Of a DNA stretch of 64,000 nt, positions 47,217 to 58,579 are shown one piece after another. The stretch comes from Helianthus annuus (taxonomy: Eukaryota; Streptophyta; Magnoliopsida; Asterales; Asteraceae). Numbering within the stretch: the first letter of the stretch is position 1; every line of letters begins with the position of its first letter. A program made the position numbers and the translations under genes. Location: positions 81,842,664-81,906,663 of the forward strand of contig NC_035434.2 of the NCBI RefSeq assembly GCF_002127325.2. The letters are read 5' to 3'. The notes below the pieces were generated by a model, which made no database searches, was not told where the DNA came from, and saw only the letters and a list, made by a program, of their open reading frames with translations.

Positions 47217-47224
47217 TGTTGGAG
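47217..47224 (-). promoter_or_regulatory. TATA box in the solo LTR
   Basis: Minus TATAAATA, same relative place as in the 20245 and 26540 LTRs. Confidence 0.55.
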
Positions 47225-48302
47225 GTTCACAAGATCATTACACATGTTTGTGTAACCTCCAAGCATAAGATCCTAGCCATACACTTGTTTGATGCAGGTA
47301 CAAAGCCTTGGGGAGGTTGTAACTTGCTCACCACACCAAGAATTTTGCATAACAGCCCCTAAATTAACAAACAGATTGCAAAAATCAACTTTCTGGTCGC
47401 TGGCACCTTCACGCGCCCCGCGTAAGACTCAAAGAAGTCTTACGCGCCCCGCCTGAGCAAAGTTTGACAGAAATGTCAAAACAGGTCCCTGCACTTCAGA
47501 AACTTGGATTTCGGCTGATTTTTGACACGTTTAAGCCCCGTTAACCTCATTTTGAAGCTCTAAAATGAAGTTAAAGTATTGGGAACTCAAAACATGCTCA
47601 AAAATATCTTAGATGTCGGTTCGTTTGGTCGTACGGTCGCGTTGTTCGGTTAATTACGATGGAAGTCGTAACGAACGCAAAAACGATCCAAATTGAGCGA
47701 CGAATGGAATTTTATCATGCCAATCACTAAAATATAATATTTTAATGATTACATAAATTTTTGGAAGTCCGGTTATATTCAGAACGTAAGATATGCGCGA
47801 AAATGCAAACTTGTGCACTTTTTGACGCTTTTAGTCCCTGAATGACCAATAAGTTTATTTTTGCACACCAAACACCTCAAAGCCTATTTCTAAGCTATGT
47901 AAAGGATATTTAGGGCATGTTTAACTTATGATAAAGTTCCAGAATGTTCGTTACAGTACGAATCGGCATACTTTCGCAGTTTGTCGAAATTAGTCCATGT
48001 AAGCGAATAAACTTGATTTCGACACACCAAACCCTCCAAAACTTATTTCTAAGTTATGTAAAGGTTATTTAAGGTATGTTAAGCCTATGTCACTATTCCG
48101 GAGTGTTTGTCGCGCTAAACTGATTACGTTTACGCATCAGTTCGCGTATAACTTTCAAGAAAGCGATTTAGAGCTTGAAATCGAACGAGAATTGATATGT
48201 GCAAATGATACACATATTTATACAAATCCCAAGTATGAAATACAATATTTCATTGATTTGGTATTTGTTTGATGGCCGTGGAGGCACAAATGTCACACCT
48301 AC

Positions 48303-48470
48303 CATCTGTAATACAATACCATTGCTTTTTACCATCCATATACAACATTATTACCAATATTTCACTTTATTATATGTACATCAACACCCTTTATACCATC
48401 CAAACAACATATTACATCATAAAGTGATAAATATAATCAAACCATCAACCACTAGATATAACTAACCAAA
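48303..48470. other. Pre-insertion DNA between solo LTR and G2
   Basis: AT-rich with repeated TACCATC/CATCAAC words; no gene or known repeat recognised. Confidence 0.45.
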
Positions 48471-49808
48471 TGTCGCAACCCCCGACCCCTACCACAGGAG
48501 GCGGGAGGCCGCAACCTACTCAGAGATGGTGGTATCAGTGTTCATCATTATTTGGCAGCGGAAATTTCATCAGGACCGTAGTTAGGAAATATTTTATCAG
48601 AGTAAAATACCACATTTTATAATAATAATTATATTTGGAAAAACCCAAGTTATCGTTACAAACAAGTTTATAGGGATAAACCCTATTTTATTGAAATAAA
48701 ACATCTTCTTTATTTAGGTAACTTATATAGCCACTTTTCCAAGCCTTCAATGCTGTCTAGCTGGCTTCTATTTGGCTTTCACATTTTGTTACTTGAAAAG
48801 CGTTTAAAAACATTTTGTCAGTGGGAAATACTGGTGAGTGAATCCCAATTTAATCAAGACAGGTTTTATCATTTCACAGTATAAGAGCGATTACAATGTT
48901 TATATCTACACAATTACTCATTCAGTACTGCCAATCCTGACTGGAGAGTCATATTACTCATTGGCTATCGCGTTGTCCAATGGTAACGTGTTCCACATTT
49001 TGTGTACAAAACCCCAATATACCAGCAGTAATTGAAGACTCAATCACTGCTATTTATAATTTAAAATAATTAAGGTTTTGTAAAAACAGTTTAAAAAGGT
49101 TTACAAAAAGGAGATTACTTACATTGCTATCTTAGGTAATTTCCTGTGGCTTTCTGGTTATAATCTATAAATTTTAAATAATGCACACGCGTTAGTATAA
49201 TAACCCAAATTTACATTAGTTATACCCTCCCCGAGACAGAACTCAAAGATTACGTCGGGCAGAGCCTCAACAGCCGTTACGGAGCGCTAGATCAATCGGG
49301 CAGCGTATCCAATACATAACCGGGGGTTAAAATACTTAGGCAGAACTTCGCTATTTTAGTGGGTATAATGCCCGGGTATAATTCTATTACTTCAGAATTG
49401 ACAGAGATCGAAAAGATTTGAGTGAGTTGGACTGAATGCCGATGGCATCCATTTATAGGGCCTGATCTGGTCTTCCTCGCGGCCCGCGAAGGATACATAA
49501 GGGGTCTTCGCGCCCCGCGACTTAGGGTGTGTAGGGCCTAGCTTGGTCTACTCACAAGTGTAGGTTTGACGGATGGCATGACACGTGGCACCTTAGGGTG
49601 CAGCCTGATGTCCAGCTGTCGCGACCCGCGTAAGCCGAAGACATGGTCTTCGCGGTCCGCGAGCGCCCATTAAATCTTGATTTTATTTAATTTTTATAAA
49701 AATAAAGGTATTTAGGGCCATTTTACGTATACGGGGTGTATTTTAGGACGTATATGGATATTCTAAATATTTTAGGAGTGTCGAAAATATTTTAGGAGGG
49801 TTGTTATA
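48471..49808 (-). repeat. 3' LTR of G2
   Basis: 1338 bp, TGTCGCAACC...GGTTGTTATA on the plus strand; in sense TATAAC...TGCGACA, so the 5' end is TA, not TG. Minus TATA box 49451-49457 (TATAAAT). GC-rich palindromic boxes CGCGGCCCGCGA (about 49478) and CGCGCCCCGCGA (about 49509) lie just upstream, with more at 49620-49665. Confidence 0.92.
49451..49457 (-). promoter_or_regulatory. TATA box in the G2 LTR
   Basis: Minus TATAAAT directly downstream of the CG-rich boxes; same order in G1 (14548-14554) and G3 (56650-56656, 62171-62178). Confidence 0.6.
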
Positions 49809-49819
49809 TCCTCCCCACC
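49809..49819 (-). other. Polypurine tract of G2
   Basis: Minus GGTGGGGAGGA next to the 3' LTR. Identical tract in G3 at 56981-56991. Confidence 0.85.
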
Positions 49820-49844
49820 TTGTTTTAGAACTCGTCCTCGAGGT

Positions 49845-51209
49845 CTAATGGAATAGGTGTGGGTATTTCCTCTGCATCTCTGATTCAAGCTCCCATGTGT
49901 ATTCTGGTCCTCTCTTGGAATCCCATTTTACTTTGACTAGAACTAGTCTCTTATGTTTGAGATTCTTGACTTTTCTGTCTTCAATCTGTAGAGGCTTTTC
50001 TACAAATTTAAGCTTTTCATTTACCTCTATGTATTTGAGAGGTACTACTAATGATTCATCGGCTAAACACTTTTTGAGATTGCATACATGAAATACATCA
50101 TGTATTCTAGCCATTTCCTCTGGCAGTTGTAGCTAATAAGCTACTGGTCCTATTCTTCTGATAATCTCAAAGGGTCCAACATACCTGGGGCTTAGCTTTC
50201 CTCTTTTGATGAATGTCACCACTCCTTTCCAAGGAGAAACCTTTAATAAGACCTTATCTCCTACCTGAAATTCCAACGGTTTTCGCCTGTGGTCAGCATA
50301 ACTCTTTTGTCAATCCCGTGCTGCCTTCAGTCTTTCCTTGACTTGAATAATTTTGTCTGTTGTTTCTAGTACTATCTCGGGTCCAGATCATTGCTTTTCT
50401 CCAATTTCTGCCCAACAGACTGGAGTTCGGCACTTTCGTCCATAAAGTGCTTCGAATGGTGCAGTATTAATACTGGTATGATAGTTGTTATTGTAAGAAA
50501 GTTCTATTAATGGTAGATGATCGTCCCAACTTCCTCCGAAATCAATTACATAAGCTCTAAGCATATTTTTCATTGTCTGAATTGTCCTTTCGTTTTGTCC
50601 GTCCGTTTGAGGATGATAAGCGGTGCTTAAATTTAGCTTGATTCCCATTGCTTTTTGGAAACTAGTCCAAAAATGAGAGGTAAAACGGCTATCTCTATCA
50701 GAAATAATTGATAAAGGAATTCCATGTAATGAAACTATTTCGTTTACATATAACTTGGCTAACTGTTCCATACTGAAAGTTTCCTTCATTGGTAAGAAAT
50801 GAGCTGACTTGGTTAGCCTATCTACAATCGCCCAAATTGTATCATTACCTTTTCTTGTCTTGGATAATTTGGTAACATAATCCATGGTTATCAATTCCCA
50901 TTTCCAAACCGGTATTTCTAACTGTTGCAACAATCCTGAGGGTTTCTGATGTTCAGCTTTAACTTGTGAACAAGTTAGACATTTGGCAACATAAGCTGTT
51001 ATATCCTTTTTCATTCCTATCTACCAGAAATTTTTTCTTAAGTCTTGGTACATTTTATCACTTCCAGGATGTATCGTATACTTAGATTTATGGGCTTTTT
51101 CTAATATACAATGGCGTAGGCTTCCTCGTTTGGGTATCCAAATTCTTTCCTTATGGAATCTCCAAATTCCATCCGTTCCTTGTTCTAATTCCTTAATCAT
51201 TCCTTTCAA
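49845..51209 (-). pseudogene. G2 integrase and chromodomain
   Basis: One frame over the whole block. Zinc region ([26 protein letters not shown]); core with D in MDYVTKLS, D in [10 protein letters not shown] in [12 protein letters not shown] module; C-terminal chromodomain-like PEYTWELESEMQRKYPHLF. Interrupted only by stops, at 51021 (Trp codon), about 50390 (before SGPEIV), about 50310 (CGA to TGA) and 50133-50135 (TAG in VAY-stop-LQL). The last one is also present in G3. Confidence 0.9.
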
Positions 51210-52710
51210 ATTTTCAGTATCATCCTTGACTACTGATTCCTATGCTTCTCTAGTTTGTTCATTCAAATCTATCTGCATATTTAATTTAAGAGAACATACT
51301 CTTTTTGGTTTTTCATGATACTTTCGACTTAAAGCATCAGCAACTACATTAGCCTTTCCTGCATGATACTGGATATTACAATCACAATCACTAAGAATCT
51401 CCATCTAGCGTCTTTGTCTTATATTTAATTCCTTTTCCCAAAAACATATCTTAAACCCTTATGATCGGTGAAAATGGTAAACTTACTACCGTAAAGGTAA
51501 TGTCTCCAAATCTTAATGGCAAAAATTATGGCTCCTAATTCTAGATCATGTGTTGTATAATTCTCTTCACGATTCTTAATGGTCGAGAGGCATAAGCTAT
51601 AACCTTTTGATGTTGCATCAACACACATCCATAACCTAATTTAGATGCATGACAATAGACTATAAAGTCTTCTGTTCCTTCTGATAATGCTATTATGGGT
51701 GCGTTGGTTATCTTTGCTTAAGAATTCTAAAGGCTTCTTCTTGTTTTGGCACCCATTCAAACTTAACAGATTTACAGGTTAGCTTAGTTAAAGGAATGGC
51801 TATTCTAGAAAAATCTCGGATAAACCGTCTATAATAACAAGCCAATCCTAGAAAACTTCTAACCCCTGTTGGTGATTCAGGGATTTTCCATTTAGTAATT
51901 GCCTCGATCTTTGTGGGATCCACATGAATTCATTCATGATTGACTAAATGTCCAAGAAACTGTACTTCTTTTAACCAAAATTCACACTTTGAAAATTTAG
52001 CATAAAGCTTTTCTTTTCTCAATAAGGTAATGAGGGCATGCAGATGTGTTGCATGTTCCTCTTCACTGTTAGAGTAAATGAGAATATCCTATATAAAGAC
52101 AATTATGAATTTATCCAAATATGGCTTACATATTCGGTTCATCATGTCCATAAATGCGGCTGGGGCATTTGTTAAACCAAAAGGCATGACAGTAAATTCA
52201 TAATGGCCATACCTTGTTCTAAAAGCGGTTTTAGGAATGTCCTATTCCTGTACCTTTAATTGATGATATCCTGAGCGTAAATCGATTTTAGAAAAGAATC
52301 GAGCTCCTTGTAACTGATCAAACAAATCATTGATTCTCGGTAATGGGTACCGATTTTTAATCGTGACTTTGTTCAATTCTCGGTAATCAATGCACATACG
52401 CATTGACCCGTCTTTCTTTTTGACAAATAAGGTCGGTGCTCCCCATGGCGATGAGCTTGGCTGTATGAATCCTTTCTCCAACAGTTCGTCTAACTGTTTC
52501 TTCAGTTCTTGCATCTCTGCGGGTGCCAAATGGTAAGGTGCTTTGGCAATCGGTGTTGTTCCTGGTAGCAGATGAATTCTGAATTCGACTTCTCCGTGTC
52601 TGGCGGTAGTTCTAGTAATTCTTATAGGAATACGTCTGAAAATTGAGATACTACGGGGATATCTTTCAATTCTTTTCCTTTAGTGTTAATGATTATGGAA
52701 ATCATATACA
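51210..52710 (-). pseudogene. G2 RNase H and reverse transcriptase, scrambled frames
   Basis: RNase H piece 51425-51628 ([22 protein letters not shown]), RT thumb 51708-51923 ([20 protein letters not shown]), RT fingers 52242-52529 ([29 protein letters not shown]). Several frameshifts and stops lie between them, including in the segment that should hold the catalytic YxDD-type motif. Non-functional. Confidence 0.85.
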
Positions 52711-53154
52711 CTAGTGACCCTTTTCTTGCACAACTTGTTGTTTCATCACAAAGATGAATTTTGTGGATCTAGATGGCTTATCTCCTTTAATTGTGATCTT
52801 TTCACCTTTTGATGAATTTACTTGGATTGACTTTTGATCACATAAAATACTGGCTTTATTGGCTATTAACCAATCCATTCCTAATACAATATCAAATCCT
52901 GCCAGATTCATTGGGTAAAGATTTGCAATAAACTTTTGACTTAAAAATTCTATTCTTGCTCCTTGCAATATTTCAATAATCTTAATAGATTCTCCATTTG
53001 CTGTTTCTACCAGACATTCTTGTTGAAGTTTAGTTAATGGTTGATTGAGAAGTTTGCAAAATGAAGTATTAATAAAACTTTGGTTTGCACCAGAGTCAAA
53101 TAATACTTTGGCAAAAGCATCATTACCTAAAAACGTACCGGGAATCACGTCTGG
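52711..53154 (-). pseudogene. G2 protease (3' part of a split gene)
   Basis: Protease with intact motif VLFDSGANQSFI and FDIVLGMDWL. The frame is open to 53154, where the G3 LTR cuts it; it resumes at 62520 with EEAKMIPD, in agreement with the uninterrupted G1 and G3 sequences. Confidence 0.88.
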
Positions 53155-53671
53155 TGTCGCAACCCCCGACCCCTGCCTCAGGAGGCGGGCGGTCGCGGCC
53201 TACTGAGAGATGGTGGTATCGGTGTTTATCATTATTTGGCAGCGGAAATTTCATCAGGACAGTAGTTAGGAAATATTTTATCAGAGTAAAACACCACATT
53301 TTATAATAATAATTATATTGGGATAAAACCCAAGTTTTTGTTACAAACAGGTTTATAGGGATAAACCCTGTTTTACTGAAATAAAAATCTTCTTTATTTA
53401 GGTAACTTTTATAGCCACTTTTCCAAGCCTTCAGTGCTGTCCAGCTGGATTTTGTTTGGCTTTCACATTTTGTTACCTGAAACGCGTTTAAAAACATTTT
53501 GTTAGTGGGATATACTGGTGAGTGAATCCCAATTTAATCAAGAAGAGTTTTATCATTTCACAGTATTGAGAGCGATTACAATGTTTTTATCTACACAATT
53601 ACTTATTCAGTGCTGTCAATCCTGACTGGTGGGTCATATTACTCATTGGCTATCTCGTTGTCCAATGGTAA
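53155..53671 (-). repeat. G3 3' LTR, first part
   Basis: Starts TGTCGCAACCCCCGACC. Cut at 53671 by the nested solo LTR; continues at 56164 (TSD GGTAA). Confidence 0.92.
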
Positions 53672-54487
53672 TGTCACACCCCAACCGATGGCGGAAACAT
53701 CGGGGTGCGGCAGTTAGCGTTCAGATTGCTCATGAGTTTCCATAACACTAATAATTTCGATATAGGTTAATCAAGTTTCATGATAACATTGTCTAGAATC
53801 AAACACCAACCATAACATAAGTATCAAATACATATCACTAAAATTGTTTCAAAGTTTCTAAGATTAACTAGGATGAGTTTCTAGTAGCAATCCTAGCACG
53901 TTTCTTGATCATAGCATCCTATTAGCCTGCATCATGTATTAAAATAAAGTCAGTACAAAAACGTACTGGCGAGTATACAAGATTGAGTATATAATATAAT
54001 AGATTTAAAAGACTCATATCCATCATGTAAGCGCTAAAATAGTTTCAACCATGCTAGTGTTCGTAGTCCAAGTGATAGCCCAAGTGTCCCGATGCTTTAA
54101 CCACTTTCCCAAGAATCAAGGAAAGCCAATAGAATCCTCCTACAATACCCCCGAGAATAATGGGGAGGTGCATCTTCCTATAGCGCTACTATTGTTAAGG
54201 TGGAACTATACACAAGTATTAAACGTTATAGCATAAGAATCAAGAATCACAAAGTATCAAGTTTAACATTCACAGAGGATAGAGTTTATATTCAAAAGTT
54301 TCAAGTTTCAAGTTTCATAGAGCATTCCAAAAGATTAAAACAAAAAGGGATCGAGTATACTCACAGTGGGTGCTAAGTATCGGCACCTATAGATTGGATC
54401 AAAGGGAGCTCTGAACTAGCCTGATTATAGATTAATAGATAAGCGTTAAGCAGAATACGAGAATCGTGTAAAGTGTTTGATCAGTTA

Positions 54488-54850
54488 CCTGATCGGATGG
54501 CCATCCAGATGGATGGTCATCCGGTCGGATGACTTATGTGATTCAGACGGATCGCCATCCGATCGGATGGTCATCCGTACGGATGGCCATTCGATCGAAT
54601 GGTCATTCGATCTAAAGTTAAGTTTCCCAAAATGTTAACTCTTGAAGAGTTCATTGTAGCAAGATACCAAGTCATTCAATCGGATGGTCATCCGATCGGA
54701 TGACCGTTCGCTCGAATGACCCTTCGAGTGTAAGTTTCAAAAGTTCAAAGTTTCTAATTCAAAAATAGTTCAAGTGTTGAGGGTTGTAAGGCACCTGTCA
54801 CTTGATCGGATGGCCGTTTGATCGGACGACAGTCCGATCGGATTGCCATT
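54488..54850. repeat. Palindrome clusters GATCGGATGG(C/T)CATCC
   Basis: At least ten short palindromes such as GGATGGCCATCC and GGATGGTCATCC, linked by CGATCG or CGGTCGG. Two read GAATGGTCATTC, where the G-to-A change in one arm is matched by C-to-T in the other. More copies at 54961-54975 and 55553-55640. Confidence 0.85.
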
Positions 54851-55509
54851 CGATTAAGATGACCTTGTCCCTTTTGCAACCTTGTAAAGTTTCTAAGTTT
54901 CGAGTTTAACGGTGATGAAATGGTACGTATTGAGACAATGGAAAAACACATCAAGGCCCAGCCCATTTGATCGGATGGGAATCACCCCGTCCATTCAGGC
55001 GTCTATTCTTGACGGTGTTCATGTCTGAATCCGTAATCCGGTCATCTTCTCCGGCGATAATCCATTTCCAGGCCGACTTCAGACTAATGATCAAGTCTAC
55101 AGCCCGTTTTGGTCCGGATTCCACCGTTTTAAGTAAAAGTTTTAAGAAAAGTTGAAGATAAGCATGAAATCGACTGAAAAACTTAGATTAGTAAATATTA
55201 GATGTAAAAACACATGAAATTCCTTAGATCTGAGCTAAAGTTTGACGAAAATGACATCACACAGCCGTTTGTACAAACCGCCATGATGACGTCATCTTCA
55301 AGAGCTCAAATCTCAGAGATTTCACGGTGAATAGTGTGATTTCGAAGAAGAATCATGTGTCGAAGTGTGTAATGATTAAGGTTGTACAAGAATTTAAGAG
55401 GAAACTTACAAGAATCGGCCTAGAATCGAGGAAAAGTGTCCAAGAATGAGAGTGTGTGCGTCTGGATCGGAGGGTTCTGTTACATCAATGAGGAATGATG
55501 TGACAGGCC

Positions 55510-55517
55510 TATTTATA
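55510..55517 (-). promoter_or_regulatory. TATA box in the nested solo LTR
   Basis: Minus TATAAATA, with GATCGGATGG palindromes immediately upstream (55553-55640). Confidence 0.55.
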
Positions 55518-55764
55518 GCGACAGAGGAGAGATAAGGCGGTGTGGCAACGGATCAGATGGTTGTTCAATCAAATGGCCTTCCGATCGGATGGTCATCCTA
55601 TCGGATGATCATCCGATCGGATGTCCATTCGGACAGTCCAATCCTTTGCCACTTTCCCATCTTTGATTCGTTTTACGAGTTAGATTAAGCGTTGCATATT
55701 ATTGTTTACTAACATTAAATAGCAAGATCATATCATTAACACAAAAGTTTTCAAGTTTACACAA

Positions 55765-56110
55765 GTGTCAAGTCTCCAGTCTCTCGTTCAACCAAGTCTC
55801 AAGTTTCACGAGTCTCAAGAGTCAAGCACCAAGTATCAAGAATCAAGTCTCAAGAATCAAGTATCAAGAATCAAGTCTCAAGAATCAAGTATCAAGAATC
55901 AAGCCTCAAGAATCAAGTATCTAGATTTAAGCATCAAGTCTCACAGTATTAAGTATCAAGAATCAAGTGTTAAGAATCAAGAATCAAGTGTCTAGAGTTA
56001 AGTATCAAGAATCTAGTTTCATAGGATTAAGTATCAAGTATCAAATAGATTTCAAGTTTCATAGCATCAAGATTCACAAGTCTCATAAGTATCAAGAATC
56101 ACATAGTATA
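55765..56110. repeat. CAAGTATCAAGAATCAAGTCT repeat
   Basis: About 25 drifting units of CAAG(T/A)(A/C)TC(A/T) over 350 bp, period 7-14 nt. The plus-strand frame 55765-55995 is a reading of the repeat, not a gene. Confidence 0.88.
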
Positions 56111-56163
56111 AGGGCTAAAATTGACAATAGCTAAAAGTTCAAGGACGCAGGCGTTACAGGTAA

Positions 56164-56980
56164 CATGTTTCACAATTTGTATACAAAACCCCAACATACC
56201 GGTAGTAATTGAAGAATTACAAAGACTCAATCACTGCTATTTATAATTTAAAATAATTTAGGTTTTATAAAAACAGTTTACAAAAAGGTTTACAAAAATG
56301 AGATTACTCGCATTGCTATCATAGGTAATTTCCTGTGGCTTCGTGGCTATAATCTATAAATTTTAAATAATGCACACGCGTTAGTATAATAACCCAAATT
56401 TACATTAGTTATACCCTCCCCGAGACAGAACTCCAACGACTACGTCGGGCAGAGCCTCAACAGCCGTTACGGTGTGCTAGATCAATCAGGCAGCGTATCT
56501 AATACGTAACCGGGGGTTAAAATACTTACAACGAGGCGGAGCTTCGCTTTTTATGGGGGTATTATGCTCGAATATTATAATTGCTATGTAGAAATTAGAG
56601 ACAGAGATTAAGAAAATGAACGAATTGGGACTGAAGGCCGATGGCCTCCTTATATAGGGCTGTTCGGCCCTTTTCTCGCACCCCGCGACGACAAAAGGCA
56701 GGGCCTTCGCGCCCTGCGACATAGGCACACTAGGGCCTAGCTTGGCCCGGTCATGGGGTATGTTCGACCAATGGCGTGGCGGCTCCGGGTCACGCCGCTT
56801 GTCCTCTCGCTCGCGGCTCGCGTAAGCTCAAGGGTAGTCTGTCGCGGCCCGCGACAGACTTATTTTATTGTTTTTATTTTATTTTGGGACCGGTTTTCAT
56901 ATACGGGGTTTATTTTAGGACGTATAGGGATATTCTAAATATTTTATGGGTGTCAGAAATATTTTAGGAGGGTTGTTATA
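56164..56980 (-). repeat. G3 3' LTR, second part
   Basis: Resumes after the nested solo LTR; minus TATA box 56650-56656 with CGCACCCCGCGACG upstream; ends GGTTGTTATA before the polypurine tract (56981-56991). Confidence 0.9.
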
Positions 56981-57019
56981 TCCTCCCCACCTTGTTTTAG
57001 AACTCGTCCTCGAGGTCTA

Positions 57020-58570
57020 CTGGAATAGGTGTGGGTATTTCCTCTATATCTCTGATTCAAGCTCCCATGTGTATTCTGGTCCTCTCTTGAAACCTCATAT
57101 CACTTTGACTAGAACGAATCTCTTGTGTTTGAGATTCTTGACTTTTCTGTCTTCAATCTGTAGAGGCTTCTCTATAAATTTAAGCTTTTCATTTACCTCT
57201 ATGTCCTTAATAGGCACTACTAATGATTCATCGACGAAACACTTTTTGAGATTACATACATGAAATACATCATGTATTCCTGCCATTTCTTCTGGCAGTT
57301 GCAGCTAATAAGCTACTGGTCCTATCCTTCTGATAATCTCAAAGGGTTCAACATACCTGGGGCTTAGCTTTCCTCTCTTGATTAATCTCAAAACTCATTT
57401 CCAAGGAGAAACTTTTAATAAAACTTTATCTCCTACCTGAAATTCCAAAGGCTTTGGTCTGTTATCTGCATAACTCTTTTGTCGATCATGTGCTGCTTTC
57501 AGTCTTTCCTTGAGTTGAATAATTTTGTCTGTTGTTTCATGTACTATCTCGGGTCCAGATAGTTGCTTTTCTCCAATTTCTTCCCAACAGGTTGGAGTTC
57601 GGCACTTTCGCCCATAAAGTGCTTCGAATGATGCAGCATTATTACTGGCATGATAGCTGTTATTATAGGAAAATTCTATTAATGGAAGCTGATTGTCCCA
57701 ATATCCTCCGAAATCAATTACACAGGCTCTAAGCATATCTTCCATTGTCTGAATTGTCCTTTCACTTTGTCCGTCCGTTTGAGGATGATAAGCGGTACTT
57801 AGATTTAGCTTGGTTCCCATTGCTTTTTGGAAACTAGTCCAAAAATGAGAGGTAAAACGAATATCTCTATCAGAAGCAATTGATAAAGGAACTCCATGTA
57901 ATGAAACTATTTTATTTACATATAACTTGGCTAACTATTCCATACTGAAAGTTTCCTTCATTGGTAAGAAATGAACTGACTTGGTAAACCCATCTACAAT
58001 CACCCAGATTGTATCATTACCTTTTCTTGTCTTGGGTAATTTGGTAACAAAATCCATTGTTATCAATTCCCACTTCCACACCGGTATTTCTAACTGTTGC
58101 AATAAACCTGAGGGTTTCGGATGTTCAGCTTTAACTTGTAAATAGGTTAGACACTTAGCAACATAGGATGCTATATCCTTTTTCATTCCTATCCACCAAA
58201 AATTCTTTCTTAAGTCTTGATACATTTTATCACTTCCAGGGTGTATTGTATACTTAGACTTATGGGCTTCTTCTAATATTCGGTGGCGTAGGTTTCCTCG
58301 TTTAGGTATCCAAATCCTTTCCTTATGAAATCTCCAAATTCCATATGTTCCTTGTTCTAATTCCTTAATCATTCCTTTTAATTTTTCAGTATCATCCTTG
58401 ATTACTGATTCATGTGCTTCTCTAATCTGTTCATCTATCTGCAGATTTAATTTAAGAGAACGTACTCTTTTTGGCTTTTCATGATACTTTCGACTTAAAG
58501 CATCGACAACTACATTAGCCTTTCCTGCATGATACTGGATATTACAATCATAATCGCTGAGAATTTCCAT
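57020..58570 (-). pseudogene. G3 integrase and chromodomain
   Basis: Single frame with stops. Zinc region (HKSKYTIHPGSDKMYQDL), core ([23 protein letters not shown]), C-terminus cut by a TGA at 57095 where G2 has the Trp of the chromodomain. Other stops: about 57933 (CAG to TAG), 57395 (Gly codon to TGA) and TAG at 57305-57307, the last at the same codon as in G2. The second catalytic Asp segment (SDRD) is altered near 57860. Confidence 0.87.
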
Positions 58571-58579
58571 CCAGCGTCT

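Larger units (their letters stand above)
44889..48297 (-). mobile_element. Solo LTR, sister family of the gag-only element
   Basis: 3409 bp, TGTCACACCCCGACCACG...AATGTCACA, with perfect TSD CCTAC (44884-44888, 48298-48302). Similar along its length to the 20245/26540 LTRs but clearly diverged, and with the segment the 20245 copy has lost. Formed by recombination between two LTRs. Minus TATA box at 47217-47224, with GC-rich boxes (GCGCCCCGCGT near 47413) upstream. Confidence 0.93.
53672..56158 (-). mobile_element. Solo LTR nested in the G3 LTR
   Basis: 2487 bp, TGTCACACCCCAACCG...GCGTTACA with perfect TSD GGTAA (53667-53671, 56159-56163). Family different from the others in the window. No coding. 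Minus TATA box at 55510-55517. Rich in GGATGG/CCATCC palindromes, and a 350-bp CAAGTATCAAGAAT repeat lies near its right end. Confidence 0.92.

Noticed and set aside
55765..55995. Ser/Lys/Gln-rich ORF
   Set aside because: Direct reading of the CAAGTATCAAGAAT repeat.
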